A stretch of 64,000 nucleotides of DNA, from IMG/VR virus record IMGVR_UViG_3300011113_000287, positions 28,156 to 92,155 of that record; one strand, 5' to 3'. The translations under genes were made by a program, and so were the position numbers. This document shows positions 30,918-38,207 of the stretch, piece after piece. The notes under the pieces are model-generated. The model was not told the origin of the DNA, did no database searches, and saw only the letters and a list, made by a program, of their open reading frames with translations. Every line of letters starts with the position of its first letter. Position 1 is the first letter of the stretch. The stretch comes from a virus.

Positions 30918-31294
30918 GTCTCTTTCTCTACGTAAAAACTTTGAACGGTAGGGAGGAGCGACTTGTCGTTCCACGCCACGGCAAGCAGTTTATCTTCGCT
31001 CAGACGCTCAACGACTTCCTTAACGTCGTCCCACAGTCCGTTTTCTTTTGCCCATTCCTCTGCTGTCCCGACATTGAACGTCTTGCTTACCCGACGCTCA
31101 CGCTTAAGTTCGTGACCACCAACGTTGAGCCAAATGTGCCCGCTGTCGTCAGGAGTTCCATGCTGTTCCACGACGGTGCTCAACTCTTTCTTGAGTTTGT
31201 CCACCCGTGCTTCCAATTGGCTGAGCAGTTTCTTTTGAGAAACAAACTCTTCAACCATTTTTGTGTAGTAAGACTCGTCAAATTGTTCTGACAT
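30899..31294 (-). CDS. Hypothetical coiled-coil protein, 131 aa
   Basis: An N-terminal coiled coil (EEFVSQKKLLSQLEARVDKL) followed by a mixed domain (GHIWLNVGGHELKRERRVSK; WAKENGLWDDVKEVVERL). It resembles small phage proteins of unknown role; I considered a Gam-like nuclease inhibitor but see no convincing match. It overlaps the MerR-like gene and starts two bases after the SNF2 gene stop. Confidence 0.7.
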   Translation of the reverse strand: MSEQFDESYYTKMVEEFVSQKKLLSQLEARVDKLKKELSTVVEQHGTPDDSGHIWLNVGGHELKRERRVSKTFNVGTAEEWAKENGLWDDVKEVVERLSEDKLLAVAWNDKSLLPTVQSFYVEKETWAFKA

Positions 31295-31295
31295 T

Positions 31296-32840
31296 TTATA
31301 CCTCCGAATGTTGTAGGAATTCTGTTAGTGAACTTAACGTCAACTCAAATCTACCTTGCGTGTCATAACCTTTGTCAATGAACGCTTCGTTGATTCCTCG
31401 TTTCTGCTGGAGCATCTCGTACTGTCGTTCCTCAATGCTCCCTTTCATAACAAAGGATGCTATCGTAACATGGGGGTGTTGCGAGGATAGGCGAATAATG
31501 CGAGCCTCCCGTTGGTCCAATTTTCCTGCGCTCCACGGCAGGTCGTACGAAATCAGATAGTTTGCTTGTGGTAAGTCCACGCCGTATCCACCAGCATCGG
31601 ATGACAGGAACAAGCGGGTATTTGGGTCCGTGGTAAACTTTTGTTTGGCTGCGTCTTTTTCTGATGCGTCCATGTCGCCCGTAAACAATACGCACGATGT
31701 AAGGCTTTTTGTGCGCTCTGCCAATAACTTAAGATTGTTTTTAAAGAAAGAAAATAAAACTACTTTGTTGTCGGGGTCTTCGTTCAGGATGTCCGTGATG
31801 TAGTCTATAACAGCATCCATTTTTGGGGTGTTGAACGGTTTTGTAAGCCATTGCATGTCCATGACTTCTTTGGCGTATTTACTGCCTCCATCACCATCAT
31901 TGTCTGTGTATTGTTTTGCTGACAACTCAACGAGCATTGGGTTGTCACACAACATTCTCAAAATGGTGAGGCGTGACATTATTTGTCCTTGCGCTTCGTT
32001 GGCAGCGGCGTTTCCGTGATAATGCGCCCATAAATCAAACCCTTTGCCATGAGTGTTAACGGCTTTCTTTATTTGGGACAACAGGTCATTTGCAATATTT
32101 GTATACGCCTGCGCTCCCTTTTCATCAAACTGGACGGGAATGACTGTTGAAATTACTTTGGGAAGTTGGTCTTCAATATCTTTTCTGTTTTTACGAACCA
32201 TTGCTTTTTCCATTGACTTGTTTAACAGGTTCAGATTGCGATACCTCGTCGGCCTTCCAAACTTGTCACGTACTATGAACGTTTTGTCAAATACGTCAAA
32301 CTTGCCCAGCACGTTTGCGTCAACAAATTCCATGATGGAAAACAGTTCTTCTGGTTTGTTTTCAATGGGCTGACCCGTAAGTGCAAAACGGTATTGGCAT
32401 TTCTTTCCCAGTTTTTTCAACAAACGTGAACGCTTGGCACGTGGAGATTTAATCATCGTTGCTTCATCAATGACCATGGCTTCAAACCGTAGTGAGTTAA
32501 AAAGGTGTACGTCGTTAACAAGGGTTTCAGGATTCACAATGACGTACTTGGCACGGAGAGCAGACCTCCATAACGTTTCCCTTGTTCTGGCATTGCCGTC
32601 AATAACTACGGCTCGTGAGTTTGTGAACTTGTTGATTTCTCGCAACCATTGGTATTTGAGAGCCGCTGGAACAACAATGATGGCCCTTGAGATTTCTTGT
32701 TGGTCAAACAAGGTTTCAAGAGAGTTGATGGTAATTACGGTTTTACCGCCACCCATGACAACGGCGAGGAGCATCTTGCCCCTGTCAATCATTTTCTCCC
32801 GTGCATCTTCTTGAAACGGGTACAGAGCGCCCTTAAACAT
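31296..32840 (-). CDS. SNF2-type helicase/ATPase (514 aa)
   Basis: Superfamily 2 ATPase with Walker A VVMGGGKTVITI (GGGKT at 30-34), a motif II DEAT at 125-128 (not DEAH), motif III LTGQP, and a C-terminal domain with VLFSFFKNN, SSDAGGYGVDLPQANYLI and a motif VI-like REARIIRLS. It resembles phage SNF2-family helicases of about 500 residues near replication genes. The companion SNF2 gene at 5.8-7.7 kb has the usual DEAH and HRIGQ. The start is the ATG eight bases inside the primase gene. Confidence 0.88.
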   Translation of the reverse strand: MFKGALYPFQEDAREKMIDRGKMLLAVVMGGGKTVITINSLETLFDQQEISRAIIVVPAALKYQWLREINKFTNSRAVVIDGNARTRETLWRSALRAKYVIVNPETLVNDVHLFNSLRFEAMVIDEATMIKSPRAKRSRLLKKLGKKCQYRFALTGQPIENKPEELFSIMEFVDANVLGKFDVFDKTFIVRDKFGRPTRYRNLNLLNKSMEKAMVRKNRKDIEDQLPKVISTVIPVQFDEKGAQAYTNIANDLLSQIKKAVNTHGKGFDLWAHYHGNAAANEAQGQIMSRLTILRMLCDNPMLVELSAKQYTDNDGDGGSKYAKEVMDMQWLTKPFNTPKMDAVIDYITDILNEDPDNKVVLFSFFKNNLKLLAERTKSLTSCVLFTGDMDASEKDAAKQKFTTDPNTRLFLSSDAGGYGVDLPQANYLISYDLPWSAGKLDQREARIIRLSSQHPHVTIASFVMKGSIEERQYEMLQQKRGINEAFIDKGYDTQGRFELTLSSLTEFLQHSEV

Positions 32841-33753
32841 TTACCCACCATGGTAGTACAGTTGCCGTCTTTACCGCAATTCCAAGTTCTTCGTCTGACA
32901 TCTCACCAATGTCTTTGGCTTTAGTGTGTTTATAGTACAACCATCTTACACCGTTACGAAAAGATGGTAGTGCAGTCATCAACTTGTTACCAACGGTAAT
33001 ACCAGCCTCATCATTGTCAAGAGCGACAATGAGAAGGTCGCACGCCTTTTCAAGAATGTCAATCTGTTTTTTACTAACCTGTACCCCAAAACTGGCAAGG
33101 CATTGAAAGCCCGAATAAGCGGATGCAAAACGAACTACGTCAAGTGGTGACTCCACAAGCACTGCGGTGCGTGAGGTAAAGCGGTCAATACCAAACAAAG
33201 TATCTGACTTCTTTACACCGTTTGGTTGGTTGAGTACCCCGTATGATGACTTCTCTTGCCAACCAAGAAGGTCTCCCGTTGGGGAAATGATAGGAATAAT
33301 CCACGCTCTTTTGGATGTATCCCATCGGATACCATATTTTTCGGCTGCGCTTGCCTTGAGGTTGCGTTTGACCAATTGGTCATACGGGGGCTTGTCAAAC
33401 GACATGTACGTTTCCCAATCAACGTCCGACTTAATCTTCTGTACTTTGGGCTTGGTAAGTTGTTCCATTCCTGCGTTCATGAGCAGGTGATAGATGGACG
33501 ACACCGACTCGTAACTGCCCGTAATTTCTGCAATCAACTGCGGAAGGTTTCCACGTGACCCGCACGAATGGCATAACCACAGTCCTGTAGTGGCGTTCAT
33601 TGACCACGACGGTGACCTGTCTGGTTTCCCCGTAGCCTTCTCGTGCACGGGGCAGCAACCGATTAATTCGTTTCCAGACTCACGACGCACATCCACGCCA
33701 AGGGCGTCAAGCACGTCACGAAAATTAGTAATACCAGTTGTCATTGTCATCAT
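32833..33753 (-). CDS. DnaG-like DNA primase (CHC2 zinc finger and TOPRIM)
   Basis: The zinc finger ligands are CCPVHE and WLCHSCGSRG (C33/34, H37, C61, C64), and the TOPRIM metal site has AVLVESPLDVVRF with the Glu and IVALDNDEAG with the DxD. At 306 residues it is a compact primase; the C-terminal helicase-interacting domain of bacterial DnaG is missing, but a separate DnaB-like helicase is next door. The start at 33753 follows GGAGGAAGG. Overlap with the helicase gene suggests coupled synthesis. Confidence 0.88.
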   Translation of the reverse strand: MMTMTTGITNFRDVLDALGVDVRRESGNELIGCCPVHEKATGKPDRSPSWSMNATTGLWLCHSCGSRGNLPQLIAEITGSYESVSSIYHLLMNAGMEQLTKPKVQKIKSDVDWETYMSFDKPPYDQLVKRNLKASAAEKYGIRWDTSKRAWIIPIISPTGDLLGWQEKSSYGVLNQPNGVKKSDTLFGIDRFTSRTAVLVESPLDVVRFASAYSGFQCLASFGVQVSKKQIDILEKACDLLIVALDNDEAGITVGNKLMTALPSFRNGVRWLYYKHTKAKDIGEMSDEELGIAVKTATVLPWWVNV

Positions 33754-34993
33754 CGGGACCTTCCTCCACTTCTGAGAAGTCCATGTTGCTCCAATCCCAT
33801 TTAATCCTGACCTCTCCCTTTGGTGCGGTACGAGCAAGTACGACACGCAGGATTGCTTGGTCATCAATGTCTGGGTCCGATTCAACGCCGATAACTAAGT
33901 CTGAGTCCTGTGCAAATGATGACGTGTAGCCAATGGCGTCGGCGGTAATCTGTCTACTCTTGCGGTTGCCAAGTTTCCAACTGAGCACCTGCGTGGTTCC
34001 AATGATTGGAATGTCGTAACGCTGTGCCAACCTCTTCAACGAACGTGTGATGTTGGTCAATGCCTGCGGAGAGCCTTTGGGTTCGCCCTGCTCGTCGTCC
34101 ATCAGATAAACGCCGTCAACGACCAGCAGGTCTGGTTTGTGTTGCTGGAGTTTTCCTGCAATTGCGCTGACAGTCGTGAGTGACGAGATGTCCTCGGAAA
34201 TAATAAACGGGTGCATGTTCTTTCTAAGAGAGATTGACTTTCGTATCTTTTCAATCTCTGCGTTCGTAAGGTCTCCACGCATCAACTTGGTGTGTGAGAT
34301 TCCAGCGACTATTGCGTCGTAACGTGCCGATTGCTCCTCTGCGCTCATCTCAAACGAAATGTACAACGGAACTTTGCCGTGGTTGTGTACGGCATTTGAA
34401 ATGATGAGCGTAATGAGTGACTTACCTTTCTTGGCTTCACCAACCAACGTAATCAACTGTTGAGGACGTAAGCCAGAGGTAATCCTGTCCAATCCTGCAA
34501 AGCCAGTGGGAATACCACGAATGGCGTTGGGAGTGTCCTTCATCAACAAATATCGCTCAATGCGCTGTTCCCACGTTTCAATGAGGTTGATGTCACGAAG
34601 TCGGGCGGTGTCTGCGGAAGCAACTTGCAGTCCTTGTGCAATGACGTTTATCGCCTCTTGTGTTTCGTTTTCGTTGAGCAGTGGAACGGCTGACGAAAGG
34701 GTCTCCACCATCTTTTGGTGACGGTACGAGGTAATCAATTCCTCAATGAGGTTTGAAAACTGCTCACGAGATGCATCCAACAATGAGACGTTTCCGTACT
34801 CTTGGTTGAACGCTCGTTCTGAGGGAACGGCGCTGTGGTCACGCCAGTATGTAACTACCCATTCCCAAATGTCCGACCACTGCGCTGAGAAATGCTGTGG
34901 CTTTAGTCCTGCCTCCACCACTGGAAGAACTTCGTTTTCTTGAATGACCTTGCTGATTAAAAGGTGCTCTGTACTTGCCACTAAACAATCCAC
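33725..34993 (-). CDS. dnaB: DnaB-like replicative helicase
   Basis: A 422-residue hexameric helicase: N-terminal DnaB-N domain (EHLLISKVIQENEVLPVVEA), a linker, and a RecA-type core with Walker A LVGEAKKGKS (183-192) and Walker B DLLVVDGVYLM (288-298). DnaB helicases unwind DNA ahead of the polymerase and recruit primase. It lies beside a DnaC-like loader and the primase, as in a typical phage replisome. The gene ahead of it has a 13-base overlap. Confidence 0.93.
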   Translation of the reverse strand: MDCLVASTEHLLISKVIQENEVLPVVEAGLKPQHFSAQWSDIWEWVVTYWRDHSAVPSERAFNQEYGNVSLLDASREQFSNLIEELITSYRHQKMVETLSSAVPLLNENETQEAINVIAQGLQVASADTARLRDINLIETWEQRIERYLLMKDTPNAIRGIPTGFAGLDRITSGLRPQQLITLVGEAKKGKSLITLIISNAVHNHGKVPLYISFEMSAEEQSARYDAIVAGISHTKLMRGDLTNAEIEKIRKSISLRKNMHPFIISEDISSLTTVSAIAGKLQQHKPDLLVVDGVYLMDDEQGEPKGSPQALTNITRSLKRLAQRYDIPIIGTTQVLSWKLGNRKSRQITADAIGYTSSFAQDSDLVIGVESDPDIDDQAILRVVLARTAPKGEVRIKWDWSNMDFSEVEEGPDDDNDNWYY

Positions 34994-35412
34994 GCTTTCT
35001 TTTTGTCCACTACGTGAGAACGCAACCCAATACTAGAGGCTTGTTCTTGATTTGCAACGTAGATGGTTTTCAACGAACGTTGAAATTTTAAGTCGTACGC
35101 CAACTCTTCAACGTTGAGATAATAAAACACGGCAACTGATACCCCTTTGCGTGACAACCAGCGTTCAATGGGGTCTACTGCTTCTGGGTCAATAAAAGTG
35201 TAAACGTCGGTTGCAATACCTAAACGAACGCACGAGTCAATCATTGCTTTTAACGGTAGTTCGTGGGGTATAGCGGATTGTATATAACGCTCCCAATTGT
35301 TTCGTTGTTTGTAGAACTTGGCGGTCAGAGTGTCGGGAAGGGTTGCAAGCACTCCCTCAAAAATAACGCCCTGTCCCCTTACCCAATGTTCAGCAATGTC
35401 ATTTCCCTGCAT
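34981..35412 (-). CDS. Hypothetical protein, 143 aa
   Basis: No recognised family. The middle (AMIDSCVRLGIATDVYTFID) and the C terminus (LKTIYVANQEQASSIGLRSH) suggest a mixed alpha/beta fold. It is encoded between the DnaC-like loader and the helicase and overlaps both, so it probably takes part in replication initiation, but this is context only. Confidence 0.75.
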   Translation of the reverse strand: MQGNDIAEHWVRGQGVIFEGVLATLPDTLTAKFYKQRNNWERYIQSAIPHELPLKAMIDSCVRLGIATDVYTFIDPEAVDPIERWLSRKGVSVAVFYYLNVEELAYDLKFQRSLKTIYVANQEQASSIGLRSHVVDKKKAWIV

Positions 35413-36034
35413 TGCGTTGGTCCGTCCCTGATACAGGAACGAGTCGGCACGCCGATTGCAGGATTGACACGAATCGTTCTCCGTAGCGCATAGTCAGTTT
35501 CTTGGGGTTGTACAGGCTGGTGATAACCGTGGGAAGGTTGGCATTGATGCGTTGGTACAGGAGGTTGGAAATTGAACGGGTGGTGAACTCCGTTTCGTTC
35601 TCGTCACCAAGTCCGTCTAACACCACCACGTCGTACACCGACCTGACGTACTTTGAAATGTAAGGATTGACGTACTCATCGGGCAACGAACCGTCGTTGT
35701 TCAACTCGTCGTACATCATCTCAATGTATGTTGTGGCAGGGATGAAATAACCACTGACTGCATTTGCAGTAATTGCCTGTTTTAACAAACCAACCGCAAG
35801 GTGCGTTTTTCCTACGCCAGTTCCGCCGAACAAGTACAAACCAGTCCCATTGGATACGTTTTCGTCAGTGTGTTTCAACCATGTCATGACGGCATAGTGA
35901 ACGTCGTAGTCACCAATTGACTTGTCGTAGTTGTCCAGCGTCATCGGCTCAAACCTCTTGGGTATGCGAGCGTTCTTCAGCCGTTCTTCTACTGGTCGGT
36001 TTTTCCAGTAGCGATTGCCTTTCCATTCAGTCAT
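35399..36034 (-). CDS. dnaC: DnaC-like helicase loader (AAA+ ATPase)
   Basis: A 211-residue AAA+ protein from the ATG at 36034 (after AGGAC). Walker A is GGTGVGKT (70-77), Walker B is VVLDGLGDE (137-145), and the sensor-like region reads NLPTVITSLYNPKK. The N-terminal part (RPVEERLKNARIPKRFEPMT) fits DnaC/IstB-type loaders, which place DnaB on single-stranded DNA. It is directly upstream of the helicase in the operon. A C-terminal arginine-finger-like stretch (GERFVSILQSACRLVPV) follows. Confidence 0.87.
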   Translation of the reverse strand: MTEWKGNRYWKNRPVEERLKNARIPKRFEPMTLDNYDKSIGDYDVHYAVMTWLKHTDENVSNGTGLYLFGGTGVGKTHLAVGLLKQAITANAVSGYFIPATTYIEMMYDELNNDGSLPDEYVNPYISKYVRSVYDVVVLDGLGDENETEFTTRSISNLLYQRINANLPTVITSLYNPKKLTMRYGERFVSILQSACRLVPVSGTDQRNAGK

Positions 36035-36263
36035 CTTCTGTCCTAATCTCAAACGGGTCTTCGGGAAATATGTTGTGCGGAACCGTGCAAGTGTCCATTC
36101 TGAAGTGCATCAGATATGAGTCCTTGTCGGCAAACAACGTGTCACACATCGTACAGTGGTACAACTCAATGGTTTCTTCCGTTTCTTTTAAAGGCTCGTT
36201 GTCGGTGATGGAGCCACGAAACAACGTCTGAAGTTTAGTAACGAAGAACCACCAGGCACTCAT
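36027..36263 (-). CDS. Small zinc-finger protein, 78 aa
   Basis: Starts MSAWWFFVTKLQTLF, an aromatic N-terminal helix that may associate with membranes, and then carries a C2HC finger (YHCTMCDTLFADKDSYLMHF then TC). The start at 36263 overlaps the upstream stop as ATGA and is preceded by GGAGTGGAA. Function unknown; it lies between replication genes and may bind DNA. Confidence 0.7.
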   Translation of the reverse strand: MSAWWFFVTKLQTLFRGSITDNEPLKETEETIELYHCTMCDTLFADKDSYLMHFRMDTCTVPHNIFPEDPFEIRTEDD

Positions 36264-36622
36264 TTCCACTCCGACACGTCGTTGTTGGAAGAGTTCTTGG
36301 TAACCCACGCAAGCAAATCGTCCTTTCGTTTAATGAACGCCGTCCATAGCGGAACGTGGTACGGCAAGGGCTTGTTCTTAATTTCGTAAAAGAATCTGTC
36401 AATCATGGAGTGCAGTTCATCATACGACGTACCGCTGTCACGGAGGGTCTTGAATGTCTTGGACAACGCCAATGCATTTACTTCGCTGTTCATCGGATAC
36501 TCAATGGATTTGTTGAAGTGATAAACGAGAGCCGTGACGGTGTTCTTGGTCTTAGTAGTCATTTTGGTTGTCACGGTCTTGGCTTCGTCGGCACCAATCG
36601 GTTTGCCCCAGTCGTCGGTCAC
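36260..36622 (-). CDS. Hypothetical replication-operon protein, 120 aa
   Basis: Predicted helical (TALVYHFNKSIEYPMNSEVN; LSKTFKTLRDSGTSYDELHS) and basic at the N terminus (DEAKTVTTKMTTKTKNT). It resembles in position the small loader/partner proteins that often accompany phage replication initiators. No family was recognised with confidence. Its start overlaps the winged-helix gene upstream by four bases. Confidence 0.7.
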   Translation of the reverse strand: MTDDWGKPIGADEAKTVTTKMTTKTKNTVTALVYHFNKSIEYPMNSEVNALALSKTFKTLRDSGTSYDELHSMIDRFFYEIKNKPLPYHVPLWTAFIKRKDDLLAWVTKNSSNNDVSEWK

Positions 36623-37128
36623 TTGAGCAACTCCCCGTCAATCGTATAGCCACTTGTTACATCATTCATTTCTCCCCCCTTCTTGTAAAGAAGATTCTTG
36701 TTATGGTTATTCTTGTTTATAGTTATTCTTGATTGGGTGTCACCCGTGACACTGGGGGTGGTGTCTGGGGAGTCACTCCTAGGGGTGTCAGGTGTGTCAC
36801 TGGGTAGTGTCTCCGCAGACACTAGGCTAGATGGATTGTTAAAGTTTACGATGTAGCGATTGCTCATTTGACCCTTGGCACCTATGCGTGCCCTACGAAT
36901 AAGCACGTTAGAAGAAACCAAACGGTTAACGGCACGGATTACCGTTCGCCGTGAGTACCCTGTCAACTTAGCCACGTGTCCATAGGACGTAGTAACTTCC
37001 TGAGTGTCTGAATCCATGTACAGCAGTATGGTTAATAATACTACTTTGCCAATTGAGTCGTTGCCCAAATACTGAAGAACCCACCGTGGAAACGGCAGGA
37101 ACGGTCCTGAAAATTTGCTTTTAGCCAA
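36619..37128 (-). CDS. Winged-helix replication or regulatory protein, TTG start
   Basis: Contains a helix-turn-helix: ATSYGHVAKLTGYSRRTVIR-type element (TTSYGHVAKLTGYSRRTVIR at about 46-65) followed by VNRLVSSNVLIRRARI as wing. The remainder is a disordered Ser/Thr/Pro/Asp-rich tail. Such phage proteins often initiate replication at the origin or regulate the operon. The start is TTG at 37128 behind AAAGGA with eight bases of spacing; no better start is present. It is the first gene of the replication operon, after a candidate promoter. Confidence 0.75.
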   Translation of the reverse strand: MAKSKFSGPFLPFPRWVLQYLGNDSIGKVVLLTILLYMDSDTQEVTTSYGHVAKLTGYSRRTVIRAVNRLVSSNVLIRRARIGAKGQMSNRYIVNFNNPSSLVSAETLPSDTPDTPRSDSPDTTPSVTGDTQSRITINKNNHNKNLLYKKGGEMNDVTSGYTIDGELLK

Positions 37129-37167
37129 GTGTGTTGTCCTTTGTGTTGTCCAATTTAAAAACGCTTT

Positions 37168-37195
37168 GGTATACTGATGAAGGCGTCATGTCCAA
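37168..37195 (-). promoter_or_regulatory. Candidate promoter of the replication operon
   Basis: Minus-strand -35 TTGGAC (37195-37190), 16-base spacer and -10 TATACC (37173-37168), directly upstream of the winged-helix gene. It lacks the GATAGTA element found in the four left-end promoters, so it may be used at a different time. The boxes are good but not perfect. Confidence 0.5.
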
Positions 37196-37199
37196 CGCC

Positions 37200-37257
37200 G
37201 CACGGGGTGCGGGCTGGTGGTCTTTCCACCTCCTTTCTGCCGCCAGTCCCCCCGTGC
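37200..37257 (-). ncRNA. Structured intergenic RNA with anti-Shine-Dalgarno complementarity
   Basis: Perfect 8-base arms GCACGGGG (37200-37207) and CCCCGTGC (37250-37257) enclose a second hairpin GGTGG-TCTTT-CCACC (37216-37230). The plus strand contains CACCTCCTTTCT (37227-37238), equal to the 3' tail of actinobacterial 16S rRNA as I remember it; GGTGCGG and GGCTGG of that 16S tail also appear just upstream. On the expected transcript (minus strand) this reads as a 12-base perfect Shine-Dalgarno sequence with no start codon at usable distance. The stem overlaps the stop codon of the gene to the right and could end transcription, though it has no T-tract. Confidence 0.45.
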
Positions 37258-37943
37258 TATTTCTTCAAGAAAGAGTTGATGTCATGAACTGTGCTTTTGA
37301 ACGTCTTTGTTGTCTGGTCTTTGAACACAACCACCACGACTACAGTGTCGTCTTCCGCAATCTTTTTTTCTTCTGAATCGTCCGTCAAGAACTCAATGAT
37401 TGCTTCCTTTGACTCCATGTCTTTAATTGCCGCACCCTGCGCTTTTGCCTGTTGACGCAACGTCGCAATCGGCATCTCTTCGTACTCTTTCTTGGTAACT
37501 GGTGGAAGCGAATCAACGGTATCGTTCTTTACGTCATCAACCAATTGGAAAGGTGTCAATCCCTGCGTCAAATCAATGACGGTAAATCCGTTGTCAATCA
37601 ATGACGTCACCTGCTGAGTTGAACCAAACTCATCTGCGTCGTTCCACAAATAGAGCACGCTCATCTTTCCAGCCTTGGCAACGCTAAGCATTACGGACTG
37701 CGGGTCATTGTCACTGACGGCTTTTACCGCACTGTCACACAACACGGTGGGTGCGTTGCCGTTATGGTATGCAACATACTTTTCGCCGTTGTCAAGTAGC
37801 CAGTCGTATACACGACAGATTCCTTCAAGACTTGTCTTTTCCGCAACGATATGAAACGTGCGTGGAGTCGGCAAATCCGAAAGGCTGTCTTCAATTACCG
37901 AAGTGGACGAGTTACCTGCGCCCATAATTACATATTGATTCAT
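37257..37943 (-). CDS. Hypothetical protein with SAP/HeH-like motif, 228 aa
   Basis: The first 130 residues look like an alpha/beta domain that is possibly Rossmann-like (NQYVIMGAGNSSTSVI; KMSVLYLWNDADEFGSTQQV; TVIDLTQGLTP). The region KEYEEMPIATLRQQAKAQGA followed by ESKEAIIEFL resembles the helix-extended-loop-helix/SAP-type DNA-binding motif. It ends in a beta-rich piece (VVVVVVFKDQTTKTF). The start has the GGAGCACAACATG leader. It lies at the border of the virion and replication blocks; function unknown. Confidence 0.65.
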   Translation of the reverse strand: MNQYVIMGAGNSSTSVIEDSLSDLPTPRTFHIVAEKTSLEGICRVYDWLLDNGEKYVAYHNGNAPTVLCDSAVKAVSDNDPQSVMLSVAKAGKMSVLYLWNDADEFGSTQQVTSLIDNGFTVIDLTQGLTPFQLVDDVKNDTVDSLPPVTKKEYEEMPIATLRQQAKAQGAAIKDMESKEAIIEFLTDDSEEKKIAEDDTVVVVVVFKDQTTKTFKSTVHDINSFLKK

Positions 37944-37952
37944 GTTGTGCTC

Positions 37953-38207
37953 CTATTTAAGTGAACGTGTCCTAGCCATGTCGCCCATGAGTGTAATCAT
38001 GCGAATGGTGCTGTGGACTATACCAGCAAGAGTTGCAACGACAAGGCCGTCCATCCAAATCTTGTCGGTCCACAATACGGCGACCACAGCGTAAGAAACC
38101 ACTAATGTTGCAACGACCTTTACCCACGGCATCGGTTCCTTTGGCAACATCATGTCAACGATTTGTACAATTTTGTAAACGGCTAGTGCCGCAAATAAAA
38201 GTCCCAT
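37953..38207 (-). CDS. Small membrane protein, three hydrophobic segments, 84 aa
   Basis: From the ATG at 38207 (TAATG overlap, AGGAGAGTA upstream) three hydrophobic helices are visible: MGLLFAALAVYKIVQIVDMM, WVKVVATLVVSYAVVAVLWT and MDGLVVATLAGIVHSTIRMI. The C terminus is basic (RTRSLK). A holin role is possible, but the gene lies beyond the baseplate genes rather than with the endolysin, so this is not certain. Confidence 0.72.
   Translation of the reverse strand: MGLLFAALAVYKIVQIVDMMLPKEPMPWVKVVATLVVSYAVVAVLWTDKIWMDGLVVATLAGIVHSTIRMITLMGDMARTRSLK

Noticed and set aside
37200-37257. Ordinary ribosome site for a 24-codon GTG frame inside the hairpin
   Set aside because: The GTG overlaps the Shine-Dalgarno itself, leaving no usable spacing, and the short product has no support.
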